Position numbers and translations under genes: made by a program. Of a DNA stretch of 64,000 nt, positions 49,203 to 60,150 are shown piece by piece (positions within the stretch are counted from its first letter, which is position 1; each line of letters opens with the position of its first letter). Origin of the DNA: Leucaena leucocephala (lineage: Eukaryota > Streptophyta > Magnoliopsida > Fabales > Fabaceae); the NCBI GenBank assembly GCA_037074615.1, contig CM073532.1, positions 14,468,001 through 14,532,000 of the forward strand, in the 5' to 3' direction. Under the pieces are notes generated by a model. The model did no database searches. It was not told where the DNA came from and was given only the letters and a program-made list of their open reading frames with translations.

Positions 49203-52200
49203 TGAAACATCCTCCCTTAGACTCCTCAGAGTACACTTACGGAAGCGATATTAGCTTGATATATCTTAACTTAAGCCCAGAAATTCAAAATTTTACTCTT
49301 AAGTTCCTTATTCTGAACCTTTGATTTGAGAACTGATTAATCTCATTATACACATCCAAACAAGTCTTATTACCTATCCACGTAATGCCCCAGATGTGTA
49401 CCACTGGCTCACCAAATTTTGTGGCCAAACTCCTTCGTTTACTAGGTCAAACTGAGGCCAGAACACTGCTACCTCAGGACCTGCGAATTTCTCCCTTTAT
49501 TCCCCATTCACAAATTGAACATGCCAAACAATATTTATTATTAAATAATAAAATGTCATACAACAAATCATACACCAAATTCTCTTATTTCTATTACATC
49601 TCGTCCTGTCTAAAATCTGGCAGCATAACTGCTACATTCCTTCTGTAGAAAGTAACCGATCTTGTACCGATTCGGTAATTCCCGTAGGAACTACCATTCT
49701 ACGTAAGTACCCAGGAAAGACTGGATGAACCGGCTAGGTCCACTCACTTCCAGCCTCCTTAGACAGCACCTACGTACACAGTACGTATCAGTTCCTTTCT
49801 TTGTTCCTTCTTCGTTGCCAGAATTTCGGCAGCCTAACGGCGTCTCTTAAAATTTCCAGATTTTATTTTGACAGAACCTCCCCTGTAATGTTATATATGG
49901 GAATGAGATTCGGGGGAATCTCAGTAGTAATAATCATAACAATATATGTAATGCAGAGTGACGGTGCTTGCTTGTGATTGTGTATAGATAAGTATGCTGC
50001 GTGCTTCCATATTCAATAACATATGATCATAGCATTGTAATAGAGCTTCAAGCATAACATATAAGACAACAATCCAACCAAACAATAGCACAACAAATCA
50101 CAAAGACATTACATAAGAGCTAGGATTAGTTACTACCTCAAAAGCAGAACTCCAGAACTTCTATACTGCTTCCAACTCCACCAGAACTTCCTTTCTTTCT
50201 TTCTTTCTCCTTCTCTCTCTTCTTTCTCTCTTCTTTCTTGCCAAAAACGTGGGATGCATAAAATGGGAGGGGAAGGGGGTATTTATAGCTTTAATGGATG
50301 GCATTTCTGTAATTTTGAAGCCATCTGAACATGTGGTCCTGGTTTTTCTTGGATTTTCCTATTTTTCTTTATTCCTTTTTACTGCATCATGCATGACATC
50401 ATCCAGGACACCTCACCGGGACACCTCATCGCCACATTCTTCACATGTCACAATTCCTGGACACCTCATCAGCTGACTCAGCAGTTCAGTCCAATCCAGT
50501 ACCGGTCCAGAGTCTTGCACCGTAATACGTGTCCTCAACTTTTCTTCTGCCTCTAAGATTACGCCATGTGGCACCTGGAAGGGACCTTTCACGCCTTCCA
50601 ATGCTATCCAGATAAGTTCTGGACTTTATCTGATCACCTCCTCGGTTATCGTGCCGACCGAGTAACTTTACTTTATTGAAACAGCATTAAAATAGTATTT
50701 TAATGCCACTTTTTCTCACATATCACTGGGCCTACGTTTTTGGGCTCTGGGTATGTTATCTTGGATCCTGATCAAGCTCAAGTACTCTGATGGCTCGACT
50801 CCCAAGAAACATCCCTCGGCAAATTACCAAAATACCCCTGGGTGCCATTTCTTGCACTATTTTAACCCTAAGGGTAAAATCATCATTTCACACCCTTCTG
50901 TACTCTGTCAGGGCATATACTGACTCTAAGTAACTTTATCTGTATGTGCCTTGGATCCTGGGCCTGTCCAGAATGACCAAAATGCCCTCATACATCTACT
51001 ACCCCTTTAGTACAACACAGGGGCATTTTCGTAATTTCTCACTTTTCCGGGGTTCTGCCGGACACTGGCCCACCTATCAGTCCAAGGGTCTTACTGGGCC
51101 TTGTTGGCGCCATTATTGGGCCTCTCAGGGTCCATTACCTTCATGGCACGCATTACGAGGAATCTTCCCCTGTTAATAATTATTGAATATTTTATCTATT
51201 ATTCACCGTTTATACACATATCCGGACACTGGCTCCTTCTGTCCGATACACTGGCCTGCGGTGTTCAGGCATCCCTGTGAGTCATATCAGTCATCTGACC
51301 GAGGTTATCCGGACTCATTCAGTCCCTTTTCAAATACCGATAAATCTCCCTATCGGATACCCGAAGGCCTCACACTCCCGTCTGGATTTTCTAATTTGCG
51401 AATAACTTTTTCTACAGGCCTCCTATCGGTATTCTGTCAGTTTCCTGACATCCGCCCCATAAAGACGCATCATCCTGTGTTTTCTCACCTAGATCTGAAA
51501 TCTAGGATATCCGGTATGAATTTTTATAACTTTTGGATGATCAGTCCATTTCTGGCTATCTGGAGTCTTCAAAAATTCCTGTATTAAGCCAGATTACCGA
51601 ACGTCCCTTGCTCTCTCTACCTGTGAAATCTGGGACTGAAATGCCGTCGGACAGTCCAAACCACTTCCGGCCTGGCTTTCTTTAATTACACTTTAGCCCC
51701 AAGGAACTTTTCTTCTTTTCATTTAAGTCCCTTTTTTTTTGGCTAAAATTACACTTAAGGACCCCACCTTTTTGTCCTTAAACTTTCCATAATTCTTTCA
51801 TACTCACAGATACCTCGTATGCTCATTTCACAGTTCAGTGAAATGATCAGCATAATTTTCTCTATTTTCTGGCAAAATATGGTACTCATCGGCTACCAGC
51901 CCGATCTTTCCCATAATTACGATTTTGCCCCTGCATTCTCTTTCTGGCATCTATTCTCATCTTCTCATCCTTCATCTTAAGTTCTAGAAATTCTCTTTCA
52001 ATAACTCATCCCTTAAACTCTTCAGGAGTCATCGTTAATTGAAAAGCTCGACAACCCGCCCATATCAGGTTATCTTACACAGGAGCCAGCCCATATCAAG
52101 CTACCTGCAGAATTCCTAGGCTTGAGACTTAGGACATTCCTCACATTCCTCATTTTGAACCTAGGCGAACTGTCCCGATCTCCTAGACCAAAAATCGGGA

Positions 52201-52207
52201 TGTTACA
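49203..52207 (-). mobile_element. solo long LTR, minus strand (3,005 bp)
   Basis: Ends are TGAAACATCCTCCCTTAGAC at 49203 and CGGGATGTTACA at 52207, flanked by GCATG on both sides (49198-49202 and 52208-52212). TATAAATA is at 50279-50286 (minus), a GA-rich sense tract at 50190-50240, the stem-loop at 49904-49923, and the CATTTCAC inverted repeat at 51824-51845. This is the best uninterrupted reference copy of the long LTR in the window. Confidence 0.95.
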
Positions 52208-52288
52208 GCATGCAGCATACTTATCTGTACACAATCACAAGCAAGCACTGTCACACTGCATTACATATACTGTTATGATTATTACTAC

Positions 52289-52308
52289 TGAGATTCCCCC
52301 GAATCTCA
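52289..52308 (+). other. conserved LTR stem-loop, short-stem type
   Basis: TGAGATTC-CCCC-GAATCTCA: one T and one A shorter than the 10410 copy, so that the stem remains fully paired. Confidence 0.65.
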
Positions 52309-52597
52309 TCCCCTTGTATAACCCATTTCAGGGAGGTTATGTCGAGGTAGATTTTGAGAATTTTGAAAGACGCCATTATGCTGCTAAAATTTTGGCGGAT
52401 ATAGCAAGGATATGATGCGTACTGTGTACGTAGGTACTGTCTAAGGAGGCTGGTAGTGAGTGGACCTAGCCGGTTCATCCAGTCTTTCCTGGGTACTTAC
52501 GTAGAATGGTAGTTCTAATGAGAGAATTACCAAATAGTACAGCTAGTATAGCTTCCGCGGGTGTGCTCTGAGGAGTCTAAGGGAGGATGTTTCATTT

Positions 52598-52609
52598 TGG
52601 TATCAGAGC
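52598..52609 (+). promoter_or_regulatory. primer binding site, initiator tRNA-Met
   Basis: TGGTATCAGAGC, three bases after the LTR end at 52594. It shows that the long-LTR family is primed by initiator tRNA-Met. Confidence 0.9.
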
Positions 52610-53363
52610 AATAGGTTCTAGCATAGACCAGAAGGGACTCTGGTTCAGAGCATAAGATTCTGGTACAGAATAGAAGGTTCTGGCTCAGTGATGCTCCGAT
52701 TTAGAAAGAGTATTTTCCCTTGAGTGCGTGAGAATGGCACTCGAGTCGCGACTAATGTGAGTGAAGGTCGCGACGATAGAATGTTGGTCGCGACAAGTAT
52801 GTTCCAGGGTCGCGACGGTATTCATAGAAAGCTAAGGTTGCGACGGGAAAGGTCTTGTGTCGCGACTGAAGAGTTAAGGTTGCGATGTGAGGAGGCCTAT
52901 GGTCGCGACGAGTAACGAGGCAGTGCGCGGCTAGTGTGGAAAATGGTCCAGGTCGCAACGTGAGAGGAGTTAGGTCGCGATGAAAGGACAGAGATGCTAA
53001 ATCATGATGAGTAGATGGAGATGGTCGTGATAGAGAATGAGAGTCACGACTAGCCAATACTCAGGTCATGATTAAGATATACAGAGATCTAATGATGAGC
53101 TAGTTAAAATGAGGTAGATCCTCCATGTGATAACTAGGAGTAGATCTACATTGTAAAGGATTTATTCAGCTGGGCTGAATAGAAAAGCTAAGAGCTAGAA
53201 TGATGTTTGCCTAGTAATGAGCCAAGGACATGGCCTAAGGCTAGAGATGTGATGGGCTGATGTTCCCTAAGCAGAGGGATTCCATCACAGAGAAGTGATA
53301 GACCTAGGGTAGAGTACCCTAGAGGATAGAAATGATAGTAAGAGATGATGAATGAGATCCATG
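52610..53363 (+). other. leader of the long-LTR retroelement, cut by an LTR at 53364
   Basis: No open frame of note. After an imperfect short tandem repeat (GGTTCTRG / AGAAGGTTCTGG units, 52612-52690) it carries the motif array. From 53073 to 53363 it matches 25901-26305 in broad outline. Confidence 0.6.
52745..53072. repeat. GTCGCGAC array in long-LTR element leader
   Basis: About fifteen exact or decayed copies start at 52745, 52767, 52787, 52809, 52837, 52859, 52879, 52902, 52923, 52952, 52974, 53001, 53024, 53043 and 53065. Most steps are 20-23 bp, some 27-29 bp. It begins 136 bp downstream of the primer site, hence in the 5' leader of the genomic RNA. Confidence 0.8.
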
Positions 53364-55903
53364 TGTAACATCCCGATTTTTGGTCTAGAAGAACTGGGAA
53401 GTAGTCTGATATGGGCAGGCTGCTAAACCCGTAGTCCTAGGATAGTAATCTGATATGGGCGGATTACTTACCTATATTTTGTAGGAATCCGAGGGATGAG
53501 CTAAGTCCTTTAGGATTTAAAGATGAGTTAAGTCTTTAACCTACAGAATCGGGATAGTTCACCTAGGTTCAAAATGAGGAATGTGAGGAATATCCTAAGT
53601 CTTAAGCCTGGGAATTCTGCAGGTAGCTTGATATGGACTGGGTTCATCCAGTCTTTCCTGGCTGGAACTGTGAAATGTGCATATGAGGTCTCTATGTGTA
53701 TGAAAGAATTAGAAATGTGACCAGGGGTAAAATGGTCATTTTGGAAAAGTGTGCGCGTGAGCGCTTTTTCAGGCCAAAACAGCCCGGTCCGGATAAAATA
53801 TCCGAAAATATCGGGAGATAGAGAAAAGGATTCCGGGTTGAATGAGGAGTCACGGAATTTTGATTTGAGGTCCCGATTTTTCTGTAAAAATTCCGGAAGA
53901 TGGAAATTTACAGTTATAATCGGTAAAGGAAAAGTAGTCCCGATAGGGATGATCGGACTATGGCCAGGGGGCCGTATAGTGTTTCTAAGGCCTTTAGTGA
54001 CACCAGGGAAGGCCCAGGCCCATTAGATCAGTCCAGTGGTAAAAGGGGCCAGTGTCCGGGAAAAAGGTGCGAAATGACGAAAATGCCCCTATGTTATAGA
54101 ACAGCTTAGGAATGAGTAAAGGGTATTTTGGTCATTTGCCTAAGGTTAGACAGTCCAGGGAAGTTATCTGGATAGTTGGCCAGGGTCAAAGAATACTCTG
54201 GTAAGATGGGAAAAGACAATAATGCCCCTAGACCTAATAAAGTAAAGAAAGAGAGACTAAGGGCATTTTGGTAATTTGCCAAGGGGTGTTTCTTGGGAAT
54301 CGTTCCATCAGAGTACTTGGACTGGATCAGAGACCCAAGATGATATTCCAGGCCCAAAAACGCAGGCCCAGTGATTCAGGGGGAAAGTGACATTAAAATA
54401 ATGATTTAATGACTTTTCAGTAAAGTAAAGTTACTCGGTTGGCACGATAACCGAGAAGGTGATCAGATAAAGTCTGGGACTTATCTGGATAGCATTGGAA
54501 GGCGTGAAAGGTCCCTTCTAGATGTCACATGGCGTCATTTTAGAGGCAGAAGAAAAGTTAAGGACACGTGGCACAATCTCAGCCATTGAGTTCGGTTTGT
54601 GGGAAATCGGACCGGACCGGTACTGGATTGGACTGGAAATGCTGAGTCAGCTGATGAGGTGTCCAGGGATTGTGACATGTGAAGAATGTGGTGATGAGGT
54701 GTCCCGGTGAGGTGTCCTTGGTGATGCAGTAAAAAGGAATAAAAGAAAATAGGAAATTCCAGGAAAAACCAGGACCACATGTTCGGATGGCTTCAAAATT
54801 ACAGGAATGCCATTGAGGGAAACTATAAATACCCCCTCCCCCTCCCATTTCATGCATCCCACGGTTTTGGCAAGAGAAAGAGAGAGAAAGAAGAGAGAGA
54901 AGGAGAAAGAAAGAATAAAAGAAGTTCTGGCGGAGCTGGAAGCAGTATAGAGATAGTAGAGTTCTGCTAAGCTTTTGAGGTAGTATCTAATCCTAGCTTT
55001 TATGTAATGACTTTGTCAGTTGATGTGCTATTGTTTGGTTGGATTGTTGTCTTATATGTTATGTCTGAAGCTCTACTGCAATGCTATGATCATATGTTAT
55101 TGAGTATGGAAGCATGCAGCATACTTATCTGTACACAATCACAAGCAAGCACTGTCACACTACATTACATATATTGTTATGATTATTTACTACTGAGATT
55201 CCCCCGAATCTCATTCCCCATATCTAACCCATTACAGGGAGATTATGTTGAAGTGGATTTTAAGAATTTTGAGAGACGCCGTTATGCTGCCGAATTTAAG
55301 ACTGAACATCAGAATATAATAAGTACTGTGTACGTAGGTGCTGTCTAAGGAGGCTGGAAGTGAGTGGACCTAGCCGGTTCATCCAGTCTTTCCTGGGTAC
55401 TTACGTAGAATGGTAGTTCTCATGAGGGTATTACCGAATCAGTACGGTTCAGTTCTTTGTACAGATGAAGCCTAGCGGTTATACTGCCGAAGTTCGGGCA
55501 GGAAAAGATGTAATAGAATATAAGAATTTTGTGTATGACTTGTTGTATGACATTTTATTATTTAATAATAAATATTGTTTGGCATGTTCAATTTGCGAAT
55601 GAGAAATGAAAAGAGAAATTCGCAGGTCCTGAGGTAGCAGGGTTTTGTCCTAAGTTTGACCTAGTAAACGAAGGAGTTTGGCTATGAAATTTGGTGAGCC
55701 AGTGGTACACATCTAGGGCATTCCGTGGATAGGTAATAAGCCTTGTTTGGATTGTATAATGGGATTAATCAGTTCTCAAATTAAAGGTTCAGAATAAGGA
55801 ACTTAAGAGTAGAAATTTTAATTTCTGGGCTTAAGTTAAGATATAATCAAGCTAATATTGCTTCCGCAAGTGTACTCTGAGGAGTCTAAGGGAGGATGTT
55901 TCA
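53364..55903 (+). repeat. plus-strand long LTR
   Basis: Starts TGTAACATCCCGATTTTTGG and ends AGGGAGGATGTTTCA. TATAAATA is at 54824-54831, with a GA-rich tract at 54868-54915, and the stem-loop at 55194-55213. Compared with the rc of 49203-52207 it lacks about 250 bp near 53650, where a short segment copied from another part of the LTR sits. The left flank is CCATG; no matching right flank is found. Confidence 0.85.
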
Positions 55904-56445
55904 AGTGGACCTAGCCAGTTCATCCAGTCTTTCCTGGGTACTACGTAGAATGGTAATTTTCAAGAGGGAATTACCGAATCAGTACGGTTCAGTTCTTTGT
56001 ACAGAAGGAATGCAGCGGTTGTGCTACCGGATTTTAGGCAGGGAAAGTTGTAATAGAAATATGAGAATTTTGTGTATGCCTTGTTGTATGACATTTTGTT
56101 ATTCAATAATGAATATTGTTTGGCATGTTCAGATTGTGGATGATGAATTAAAAGAGAAATTCGCAGGTCCTGAGGTAGCAGTGTTTTGACCTCAGTTTGA
56201 CCTAGTAAATAAAGGAGTTTGGCTATGAAATTTGGCAGGTTAGTCGTACACATCTGGGGCATTACGTGGATAGGTTATAAGCCTCATTTGGATGTGTAGA
56301 ACGAGATAAATTAATTTTCAAATTAAAGGTCCAGAATAAGGAACTTAAGAGTAAAATTTTGAATTTCTGGGCTTAAGTTAAGATATAATCAAGCTAATAT
56401 TACTTCCGCAAGTGTACTCTGAGGAGTCTAAGGAAGGATGTTTCA
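55904..56445 (+). repeat. second copy of the LTR 3' terminal segment (tandem duplication)
   Basis: It repeats the 3' terminal part of the preceding LTR (about 55362-55903), from GTGGACCTAGCC to GGATGTTTCA, with scattered substitutions and a few small indels. Confidence 0.8.
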
Positions 56446-56515
56446 ATTTACATTTCTCTAATCATTTCCTTAACTAAAACTTAGGGTTTTCATCTAAGGA
56501 AATTCCAGGATGTTA
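56446..56515. other. short fragment, possible LTR start
   Basis: It ends CCAGGATGTTACA, which read on the minus strand would be an LTR start (TGTAACATCCTGG). It sits between the duplicated LTR end and the interrupted protease frame. Confidence 0.35.
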
Positions 56516-57050
56516 CAAATACTAAGTCTTTGATCTGTACTAGAATATCCTCAAGGATTCCCTTAGGATACCTAATTGACCTATCAGCTAACTGGAGCAC
56601 TACATTTGTGTCTCTAAGATTGTTAATACCAAAGGCTTTGTATACTGACCAAGGCATTACATTAATGGCCGCCCATAGATCTAGCAACGCTCCCTTAATA
56701 GGAACATTTCCTATAGTGCATAGAATTATGTAGGAGCCTGGGTCTTGGCACTTAACCGGTAGTTCAACCTTAAAAAGTGATGACAAATTAGCACTCGAAT
56801 TCTCTCAAGAGGCCTAAACTTCTTTTTATCAGCACACAATTCTTTTAAAAATTTAGCATACTTAGGGTTTCTCTTGAGTAATTCAACCATAGGGATGTTT
56901 ATTTCTAACTTATTGAATAGAGTGTTAGAATCTTTAGCAAAATCAGGGTCAATCTTTTTCTTTCTAGCAAAGTAAGATTTAGGAAAAGGGAGATTTGTAT
57001 GCTGGACTTGGTACTGTTGTTTCCTCTTGTTGCAGCTCTTGTATCTCCAC
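56516..57050 (-). pseudogene. Athila/Tat-like gypsy protease region
   Basis: This is the retroviral-type aspartic protease part of a gypsy polyprotein. Motifs on the minus strand: DPGSYIILCTIGN, then ALLDLWAAINVMPWSVY, then LQLADRSIRYPKGILEDILV, cut at 56516 by the LTR fragment. In relatives the catalytic motif is DLGA; here the Gly is Trp (DLWA), so the enzyme would be inactive. Upstream (56790-57010) lies the usual linker, with LEINIPMVELLKRNPKYAKFLKEL. RT, RNase H and integrase are absent from the window, lost or displaced by the LTR pile on the left. Confidence 0.85.
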
Positions 57051-58812
57051 TTAGGCTTGTGAGTTCTCTTCTTGGGTTCCCTTCTTAATCATGAGCTGTT
57101 GTGCCTTAAGGTTTTCAGATTTCCCAACTTGTATCTGTGGCAGAGATGACTTCTCAATTTTAGCATCTTCTTCATCCCTTTCTATTGTTTCAGCTTTTTC
57201 AAAGTGCACTTGTCTTCCACTTCTTAGAGATATAACATTCAGACCCCTTGGATTCATGACAGTGTTTGAAGGTATGTTGCCACTACTCTTTCCTTGAATG
57301 TCACTGACTGTATTGGAAACTTGAGTTAAGTGACTTGTGATATCTGCATTCTTACAACTTAACTCTTCAAGTTTTCTGTGTACATCTGCATTATCTTTCT
57401 GCATACTTTGGAGAATCGAAGCTATGGAGGTGAACTGGCCATCATTCTCCTTGAGCTTGTGGTCTATAGTGGTCATTCTACCATCCATATTGTTCATTTG
57501 TGCTGCCACACTGTTCAACAATTGAGAGGTCTAATCTGGCCTTGATGCCACTAAGGCATTAGGTTGTGTTGGAACCATAGACCTTGCATTACTTTGGTAG
57601 TTGCTTGAAGAAGCACCACCCCCTTAGAATTGATTTGGCCTACCACCCCCTTAGAATTGATTTGGGTGGTCTCTCCATCCAGAATTATATGTGTTAGAGT
57701 ATGGGTCTCTCTTCTGGTAATTATTCTCTTTTCCTTGATACATTTCTGCAACTTCTTCAAACTGTCTATCACATGTACTTATAGAATGCATCATTGAACC
57801 ACAGGATTCACATCCTGTAACTAAGGCTTGTGAGGTATCCACTGCATGAACTTGTTTTGTGGAATGAAGCTCTCTTTCAATCAGATTCATCCTCTTCTCC
57901 ATTCGGTTTCCCAAGGCTGCTATTTCAGCTAAGATTACACTTGAGTTGCCCGAAGATGAGGTGGTTGTTCTTCTTGGATCCCCAGTCTGATGGTCTTTAT
58001 TAGCCATTTTCTGGAATAACTACCAAATTGCTTGTGGGGTCTTATCTCTCAAAGAACCATTCACTGCTGCATTCAAGGAAACCTGATTATAAGGAAGTAG
58101 ACCATCAAAGAGAATGTCTACTAAATCAACCTTGGTCATGTTGTGGTGAGGGCATCTAGCCAATAGATTAAGAAACCTCGTCCAATACTCATGTAAAGAC
58201 TCTCCATCCTGTTACAGAATATTAGTGATCTCCTTCTTCATTTGAGTGGTCTTTGAAGCTGGGAAAAACTGTTCAAGATAAGTTGATTTCAGCTAATCCC
58301 ATGTAAGAGTTGAGAAATGAGTTGGCAAATTTTATAGCTACTCCTTAGCCTTCCCTTCCAAGGTGAAATGGAAACACCTCCTTTAAGACATCATCCAGAG
58401 CAGTCATTGGAGGCTTCATTGAGGAACATATCATATGCATGGTTTGTAAGTGCCTGTGTGGACATTCTCCTGCAAAACCATGAAATTTGGGTAAGGCTGC
58501 AATCAAAGCTCCTTTAATCTCAAAGTTAGCTTCTTCCGTATAGAATCCATAAGGATCATAATTCACATGCGAATGATTAATTTCCCTCACACTTCTATTA
58601 TCCTCTACATTCATAGGTATTTCATTTTCTCCATTCCCATTATGCCCATTATGATCAGCCATATTCAGTTCAGTTTCAGACTCTGGAATACTAGAGGAGG
58701 AACTAGATTTTGCTTCTTCTTCTCTAAATTCCCTAAATTCTCTCTTTAGTTTCCTAAGTCTTCTCTCAATTTCAGGTTCAAAAGGCACTAATGGTTCAGT
58801 TATTTTACGCAT
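57051..58812 (-). pseudogene. Athila/Tat-like gypsy gag, degraded
   Basis: Gag of a gypsy element, read from the ATG at 58812 (MRKITEPLVPFEPE...). An Asn/Ser-rich N-terminus leads to the conserved FEIKGALIAALPKFHGFAGE segment. The capsid continues through 58345-58018 (WTRFLNLLARCPHHN, DGLLPYNQ) in another frame. CESCGSMMHSISTC is a degenerate zinc knuckle near 57800. RDPYSNTYNSGWRDHP is the typical Athila-type motif, and the tail has MNPRGLNVISLRSGRQ. Broken by frameshifts near 58345 and 57650 and by stops, including W*LFQKM, where a Gln CAG is expected. A 25-bp tandem duplication lies at 57614-57663. Confidence 0.85.
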
Positions 58813-59240
58813 GCAATGCAGAAACAGTCAAGAACAATCAATACAATCAATCAGAAACTTTATAGCAGAAAAATGTCTTAGTTAGTCGCGACTCAACAGT
58901 GTTTTAGTCGCGAGTTAATATCACAGAGAGCAACAGTCGCTACTAACAGTTTCAAATGTCACAACTAGTTTTCGTAGAGCAATCAAATTTCACAGAAAAG
59001 CAATCAGGTCATGACACAAATGAGTTTTGGTCGCCACTCAATGTCACAGAGAGTAATTGTGGCAACTCAAATAAGTCTAGGTCGCGACTTAAGGTCACAG
59101 AGACTGAATTTTGCAGAAACTCAGAAAAATGCAAAACGCAATGCAATTTAAAAACTACTAAAAACTAAAATGCAAACAATAAGAAAAATGACTCAGGTAG
59201 CTATTGAAATCGACAAACAATTACTAGGGAAACAATTACT
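58813..59240 (-). other. leader of the Athila-like element
   Basis: Untranslated sequence between primer site and gag start. It holds the motif array at 58885-59088; the rest is A-rich with no open frame. Confidence 0.7.
58885..59088. repeat. GTCGCGAC array in Athila-like leader
   Basis: Copies start at 58885, 58907, 58936, 58958, 59008, 59030, 59059 and 59081. Steps are 22, 29, 22, 50, 22, 29 and 22 bp. Three copies match at seven or eight positions; others are changed by one or two bases (GTCGCTAC, GTCATGAC, GTCGCCAC). The longer spacers contain CACAGAGAG. Confidence 0.85.
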
Positions 59241-59262
59241 TGGCTCCCCGACAACGGCGCCA
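59241..59262 (-). promoter_or_regulatory. primer binding site, tRNA-Asp type
   Basis: The minus strand reads TGGCGCCGTTGTCGGGGA and onward. It is one base away from the TGGCGCCGTTGCCGGGGA site common in plant Athila/Tat gypsy elements. It lies four bases from the LTR end. Confidence 0.88.
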
Positions 59263-59266
59263 TTCA

Positions 59267-60150
59267 TGAGGCTCTCTGATTGTCGCAGTCCGAGCCATCA
59301 AAATAAAATTAATTGCACCCAATAATATAGTATAAGGCACAACCCTATTGTTCTTCTCAAGGAGCCTTTCTAAAGGAAACCTAGCAAATTGGATGTCAAA
59401 AACAATGAAAACCTGAGTAGAGATAAAATGGTTTTGGGGTTTGATTTGCAATAAAATAAGGGTGCAGAAAAGTAGATTTTTTTGGATTTTTGATTAAGAT
59501 GAAAACTGGTTGGTTTGTTGAAAGAATAGGTTATGAAAGACTCTTGATGATGAAAACGTATCTATCCTCGCTCTTATTGAATATTGGAGTTTGAAATCGC
59601 TAAGTCTTAAGTAAAACCTCAATCGATCGATTGAGTCCAGAACCCTAATCTTCTTTAAACTCCTTGGATCAAAGCTAGTTTAAAGACTATTAGCGAACTG
59701 TTAGAAACAACTTAGCTTGCAATTAACCCTAGATTATGAGAATGCCCTCAAATGGTCATCAATCGAAAACCCTAGATTTCAAGCAATTGAATTGGTTTGC
59801 AACGACCGCTGAAAAATAAAGGTCACGACGGGATGACACTTTGATCGCGACGAAAAAGTGCAGACGCGTGATTTGACTTTCATTGACTTGTGATTTCTTT
59901 CCTGGTCCTTGCTCTCTTCCAAAATACCTGCAATTCAACATAAAAGCTCGCTGTAAAAGTCCAAATTAGTAAATAACAGTATATGTGCAGTTTGGAAGAG
60001 TTATTTTATCATTTTACCCTTTAATTAGCACATTGCCACGCACAATCATGTAGTACACAAAAGTACAATTTAAGACCTGAAATGAATGGTAAAGTTACAA
60101 TAAAACTCTTAAAAATATCCTGAAAATCATATACAAAATATGTCTTATCA
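59267..60150 (-). repeat. Athila-like 5' LTR (884 bp, internally deleted)
   Basis: Minus strand: starts TGATAAGACATATTTTG at 60150 and ends CCTCA at 59267. Compared with the copy at 60574-62017 it lacks about 600 bp near 59820. It carries two GTCGCGAC-type motifs at 59822 and 59844, 22 bp apart. Confidence 0.82.

Larger units (their letters stand above)
48241..52594 (+). repeat. plus-strand long LTR, 5'-truncated, split by a nested solo LTR
   Basis: Runs 48241-49202 and 52208-52594. TATATAAAC is at 48908-48916, with a GA-rich tract at 48945-49015. The stem-loop is at 52289-52308. It ends GGGAGGATGTTTCA, followed by an intact primer site at 52598, so it is a 5' LTR. The left part is an inverted repeat of 46965-47835. 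Confidence 0.8.

Noticed and set aside
51183..51587. Open frame of 134 codons
   Set aside because: It is antisense within a minus-strand LTR, and the matching region at 37710-38105 is interrupted. No known domain.
53751..54026. Open frame of 91 codons
   Set aside because: LTR sequence; not open in the other copies of this LTR.
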